Assembly (NCBI GenBank): GCA_902587085.1
Contig: CACIJX010000005.1
Location: forward strand, 1 to 32,054
Source of the DNA: an uncultured Pelagibacteraceae bacterium
GTDB taxonomy: Bacteria; Pseudomonadota; Alphaproteobacteria; Pelagibacterales; Pelagibacteraceae
Length of the DNA: 32,054 nt
Direction of reading: 5' to 3'
Shown here: one piece after another, positions 28,593 through 32,054 of the stretch
Layout of the letters: each line of letters begins with the position of its first letter
Numbering within the stretch: the stretch's first letter is position 1
The notes under the pieces: generated by a model
Databases searched by the model: none
The model's input: the letters and a program-made list of their open reading frames with translations, nothing else
What the model was told of the DNA's origin: nothing
Made by a program: the position numbers and the translations under genes

Positions 28593-29408
28593 TTATAAAC
28601 CAAATTTTTGCCACAAGGCTCTTTCTTCAATAGTTCCAACTATACTATCAATTTGATTATCCAATAGTGAAGAAGATAATTTTTTTGCAATAAAACCTTT
28701 TGGTTTTTCAAGTTTTTTTATTATTATATTTTCTCCAAATTTCTGTCTCAATACTTGTTCGGCATTTCCAATCCCATCTATAAGTCCTAGCTTTAAAGAT
28801 GCAGATCCTGACCAAAACTCACCTGTGAAAGTATTATTTTTTTCTGGTTCTTTTAATTTTGCACCTCTACTTTTTTTTACTAAATTAATAAAGTCAGAAT
28901 GTAACTCTAATTGTAATTTTTTTATTCTCTGAATGTCTTCATCTTTTTCCTCTCTAAAAGGATCTAGTGTGCTTTTATTTTTACCTGCAGTATAAACTCT
29001 TCTTTGAATTCCAATTTTCTTTATTGCATCCTGAAATCCAAAAGAGGCTGAGATTACTCCAATAGATCCAACAATTGAGCTTGAATTTGCATAAATTTCA
29101 TCTCCAGCACAGGCAATAAGATATCCGCCTGATGCTGCAACATCCTCTGCAAAAACAATCACTTTTTTATTATTTTTTTTTGCAAGTTGCCTTATATAGT
29201 CATGTATTAAATGTGATTGAACAGGAGAACCACCGGGTGAATTAATTGATATTGCAATACTTTTTGCTTTCTTAAAAGAAAAGGCTTTTTTTATAATTTC
29301 TTGTTGACCCGAAAAATCTATACCCTTTCTAAATCTACCTGCAGAACCGATAACGCCAGATAGCCTGACATGAGGAATAATTATTTTTTTTTTAAAAAAA
29401 GAAAACAT
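28593..29408 (-). CDS. S49 family serine peptidase (SppA/SohB-like)
   Basis: SINSPGGSPVQSHLIHDYIR, VAASGGYLIACAGDEIYANSSSIVGSIGVI catalytic motifs. Confidence 0.92.
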   Translation of the reverse strand: MFSFFKKKIIIPHVRLSGVIGSAGRFRKGIDFSGQQEIIKKAFSFKKAKSIAISINSPGGSPVQSHLIHDYIRQLAKKNNKKVIVFAEDVAASGGYLIACAGDEIYANSSSIVGSIGVISASFGFQDAIKKIGIQRRVYTAGKNKSTLDPFREEKDEDIQRIKKLQLELHSDFINLVKKSRGAKLKEPEKNNTFTGEFWSGSASLKLGLIDGIGNAEQVLRQKFGENIIIKKLEKPKGFIAKKLSSSLLDNQIDSIVGTIEERALWQKFGL

Positions 29409-29530
29409 ATGATTTAGATTTGCTTAATTTCTTATATCAGCACTAAAAATTAATTAAAATATAATCTACGCTACTCTTGGTTGAAATTGAAGTGCGTCAC
29501 AGATGTATTAATTAATAATTTTTTAAAGTA

Positions 29531-29536
29531 TATAAT
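29531..29536 (+). promoter_or_regulatory. Candidate -10 element (TATAAT) of the polyprenyl synthase gene
   Basis: Perfect TATAAT 6 nt before the ATG at 29543. Confidence 0.35.
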
Positions 29537-29542
29537 AAAAAC

Positions 29543-30556
29543 ATGGGTTCTGTAATACCACTAAAGAAATCTGCTAATTCTGCTTACTTAGATTTAAAAA
29601 ATCTACTAAATGGAAAGATTGAATCGGTTGAAAAGCTTATAACTTTAAAGCTTCAAAGTCATGTATCACTTATAAAAAAAATGAGTGACTATCATTTAAC
29701 TTCAGGTGGAAAAAGACTAAGGGCACTATTAACTATGGGTTCTGCAAAATTAGGTGGTTACTCTGAAGGAAACAGGGATATTAATTTAGCAGCATGTGTT
29801 GAATTAATTCATAGCGCAACTCTTTTACATGACGATGTCATAGATGAAAGTAAAGTGAGAAGAGGAAATAAAACGCCTAACTCTATATGGGGAAATCAAT
29901 CATCAATTTTAGTTGGAGACTATTTGCTTAGCAGATGCTTTGAAATGATGGTGGAAGACGGAGACTTAGAAATATTAAAGCTTTTATCGTCTACATCTTC
30001 TAAAATTGCACAAGGTGAAGTTTTACAGCTTCAATATAAAGGAGAGGCGGATCTGCTCGAAGAAAACTATATTAAAATTATAAATTTAAAAACAGCGGCT
30101 CTTTTTGGAGCTGCTTCAAGAGTTGGGGCTTGTATAACTAATCTTGATGATAAAAAGAAGGACTCCTTAGAGTCTTATGGAAAAAATTTAGGATTAGCAT
30201 TTCAGATTGCAGATGACGCTTTAGATTATTTTTCAAAAGAAAAAATTTTTGGAAAAGAGATTGGTAAAGATTTTTATGAAGGTAAAGTTACTCTTCCAAT
30301 AATTATTACCTTTCAGAAAGCAAATTCAGTTGAAAGATCATTTTTAACAAATATATTTAAAAAAGATGAAAGGTATAAAGAAGATTTTGAAAAAGTATTA
30401 GAACTTGTTAAAAAATATAAAGTCATTGAGGCTACTTTTAAAAGAGCTGAATATTTTGTAAATGTTTCGTCTGACGCATTAGGTATTTTCGAGAATTCTG
30501 TAGAAAAAACAGTTTTACAAAATCTTACTGATTTTAGTTTAAACAGATCTTATTAG
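29543..30556 (+). CDS. ispB: Octaprenyl/polyprenyl diphosphate synthase
   Basis: GGKRLRALL, LLHDDVIDESKVRRGNKTPN (first Asp-rich motif), AFQIADDALDYF (second Asp-rich motif), GKEIGKDFYEGKVTLPII. Confidence 0.92.
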   Translation: MGSVIPLKKSANSAYLDLKNLLNGKIESVEKLITLKLQSHVSLIKKMSDYHLTSGGKRLRALLTMGSAKLGGYSEGNRDINLAACVELIHSATLLHDDVIDESKVRRGNKTPNSIWGNQSSILVGDYLLSRCFEMMVEDGDLEILKLLSSTSSKIAQGEVLQLQYKGEADLLEENYIKIINLKTAALFGAASRVGACITNLDDKKKDSLESYGKNLGLAFQIADDALDYFSKEKIFGKEIGKDFYEGKVTLPIIITFQKANSVERSFLTNIFKKDERYKEDFEKVLELVKKYKVIEATFKRAEYFVNVSSDALGIFENSVEKTVLQNLTDFSLNRSY

Positions 30557-31185
30557 GGATAAAGAACTTCTCTTATCCAAGAGCCGTTTTCTTTTCTATA
30601 ATTTAATCTTTCATGTACTCTATTTTTAATTTCGAACCAAAACTCAATTTCGCCTGGCGAAAGTCTCCATCCAGACCAATGCAAAGGTCTAGGAACATTT
30701 TTGCTGTCAGGAAATTTATTTTCATATTCTTTAATTTTATTCAAAAATTCTTCTCTATTTTTCATAACTTGAGATTGAGAAGATGCCCATGCACCTATTC
30801 GACTGCCATAAGCTCTTGAATTAAAATAATCATCTGCTTCCTGTTTATCTACCATGCTAACTTTTCCAGAAATTCTTATTTGTCTTCTTAAACTTTTCCA
30901 GTGAAAACACATAGATGCATTTGGATTATTTTTTAAATCTTTTCCTTTTTTACTATTAAAATTTGTATAAAAAACGAAACCCTTTTCACTTAAACCTTTA
31001 AGCAAAACCATTCTAACACTGGGGATACCCTCTGAACTTGAGGTTGCTAGAGATAAAGCGTTTGGATCATTAATTTCACTTTTTTCTGCAAGAGCAAACC
31101 ATTTTTCAAATAAAACTATAGGATTTGCTTCATCTTCGAAACAAATATCAAGTCCTAGCGAATTTTGGCCACTTTTTTGATTCAT
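30553..31185 (-). CDS. pdxH: Pyridoxamine 5'-phosphate oxidase
   Basis: GIPSVRMVLLKGLSEKGFVFYTNFNSKKGKDL, CFHWKSLRRQIRISG, RPLHWSGWRLSPGEIEFW. Confidence 0.96.
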   Translation of the reverse strand: MNQKSGQNSLGLDICFEDEANPIVLFEKWFALAEKSEINDPNALSLATSSSEGIPSVRMVLLKGLSEKGFVFYTNFNSKKGKDLKNNPNASMCFHWKSLRRQIRISGKVSMVDKQEADDYFNSRAYGSRIGAWASSQSQVMKNREEFLNKIKEYENKFPDSKNVPRPLHWSGWRLSPGEIEFWFEIKNRVHERLNYRKENGSWIREVLYP

Positions 31186-31219
31186 AAATTATATAAAATA
31201 ATTTATACATTAATTATCG

Positions 31220-32054
31220 ATGTCTTTTAATACTTTTGGAAAAATATTTAGATTTACTACATGGGGTGAGTCACATGGTCCTGCTATTGGCTGTATTATA
31301 GATGGATGTCCTCCGAATATCACTTTATCTGAAAAAGATATACAAAAAGACATGAATCGAAGAAGACCGGGTAATTCCAAATTTGTATCCCAAAGGAAAG
31401 AGTCGGATAAAATTGAAATTTTATCTGGTGTATTCAATGGAAGAACAACGGGAACACCAATTTCAATATTAATTGCTAATGAAGATAAAAGATCAAGGGA
31501 TTATGAGTCAATTAAAAATAAGTTTAGACCTGGACACGCGGATTTTACCTACTTTAAAAAATATGGCATTAGGGACTACCGAGGAGGTGGTAGACAATCA
31601 GCAAGAGAGACTGCTTCAAGGGTAGCGGCAGGTGCAGTAGCAAAAATAGTTTTAAAAGACATTATTGGAAAAAAATTTAACATTATTGGAGCAGTTATCC
31701 AATTAGGTTTGATGGGCTGCGATAGGAAGAATTGGAATAATAATGAAATAAAAAAAAACCCCTTTTTCTGTCCTGACAAAAAATCGGTTAAGCTTTGGGA
31801 AAAATATCTTTTAGCAGTGAGAAAATCTGGTTCATCTTGTGGAGCAATTATTGAATTAAGGACTAACGGGATTCCTGCAGGTCTTGGTGCACCAATTTAC
31901 TCAAAGCTTGACTCTGATATAGCTGCAGCACTAATGAGCATCAATGCTGTTAAAGGAGTAAATATTGGTTCTGGTATGAGCTCTGCATATTTATCTGGAG
32001 AGGAAAACTCTGATGAAATACGATCTAGATCTGGAAAAATAAATTTCAAGAGTA
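31220..32054 (+). CDS. aroC: Chorismate synthase (3' end beyond window)
   Basis: ATG at 31220 reads [34 protein letters not shown]...[15 protein letters not shown]...[41 protein letters not shown]...; open to the window end, so absent from the ORF track. Confidence 0.96.
   Translation, partial: MSFNTFGKIFRFTTWGESHGPAIGCIIDGCPPNITLSEKDIQKDMNRRRPGNSKFVSQRKESDKIEILSGVFNGRTTGTPISILIANEDKRSRDYESIKNKFRPGHADFTYFKKYGIRDYRGGGRQSARETASRVAAGAVAKIVLKDIIGKKFNIIGAVIQLGLMGCDRKNWNNNEIKKNPFFCPDKKSVKLWEKYLLAVRKSGSSCGAIIELRTNGIPAGLGAPIYSKLDSDIAAALMSINAVKGVNIGSGMSSAYLSGEENSDEIRSRSGKINFKS

Noticed and set aside
31210-31779. ORFs 31210..31437 and 31576..31779 on - strand
   Set aside because: Antisense to aroC, which is open to the window edge.
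1-32054. CRISPR array, prophage, transposon, toxin-antitoxin or defense island
   Set aside because: No regularly spaced repeats, no integrase/transposase motifs, no nuclease or TA-like gene pairs; gene content is housekeeping and energy metabolism.

Overview
This is an AT-rich, gene-dense window that looks like the core genome of a SAR11/Pelagibacter-type marine alphaproteobacterium (inferred from gene content, lysine/asparagine-rich proteins and very short spacers). It holds about 30 protein genes and one tRNA. In order: rlmE (partial, frameshifted), pssA, psd, icd, alaS, recA, a tolC-family gene, a D-glycerate kinase-like gene (frameshifted), a GFA-family protein, a GT2/GT39 glycosyltransferase pair, dksA, GST, a ferredoxin reductase, a ferredoxin, a blue-tuned (Gln105) proteorhodopsin, prpE, a 34-aa membrane microprotein, a flavodoxin-fold protein, pyrC, ygfZ, an EamA transporter, tRNA-Leu(GAG), nadA, nadC, an S49 peptidase-glyQ-glyS-ppdK operon, ispB-like, pdxH and partial aroC. 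I saw no rRNA, CRISPR array, integrase or transposase. The most interesting signals are: (1) a GC-richer, foldable 5' leader with an 11-bp tandem repeat upstream of proteorhodopsin; (2) two genes (rlmE and the glycerate kinase) that are each one A too long in a poly-A tract, which is either sequencing error or candidate transcriptional-slippage rescue; (3) a 16-bp perfect palindrome inside the dksA promoter; (4) a 12-bp inverted repeat framing face-to-face promoters between psd and icd; (5) an SOS-box-like element upstream of recA; (6) an unannotated 34-aa membrane microprotein; (7) a tRNA-Leu/transporter junction of only 7 nt. I found no clearly new multi-gene system. The strongest novelty candidates are the cis-regulatory and frameshift elements.
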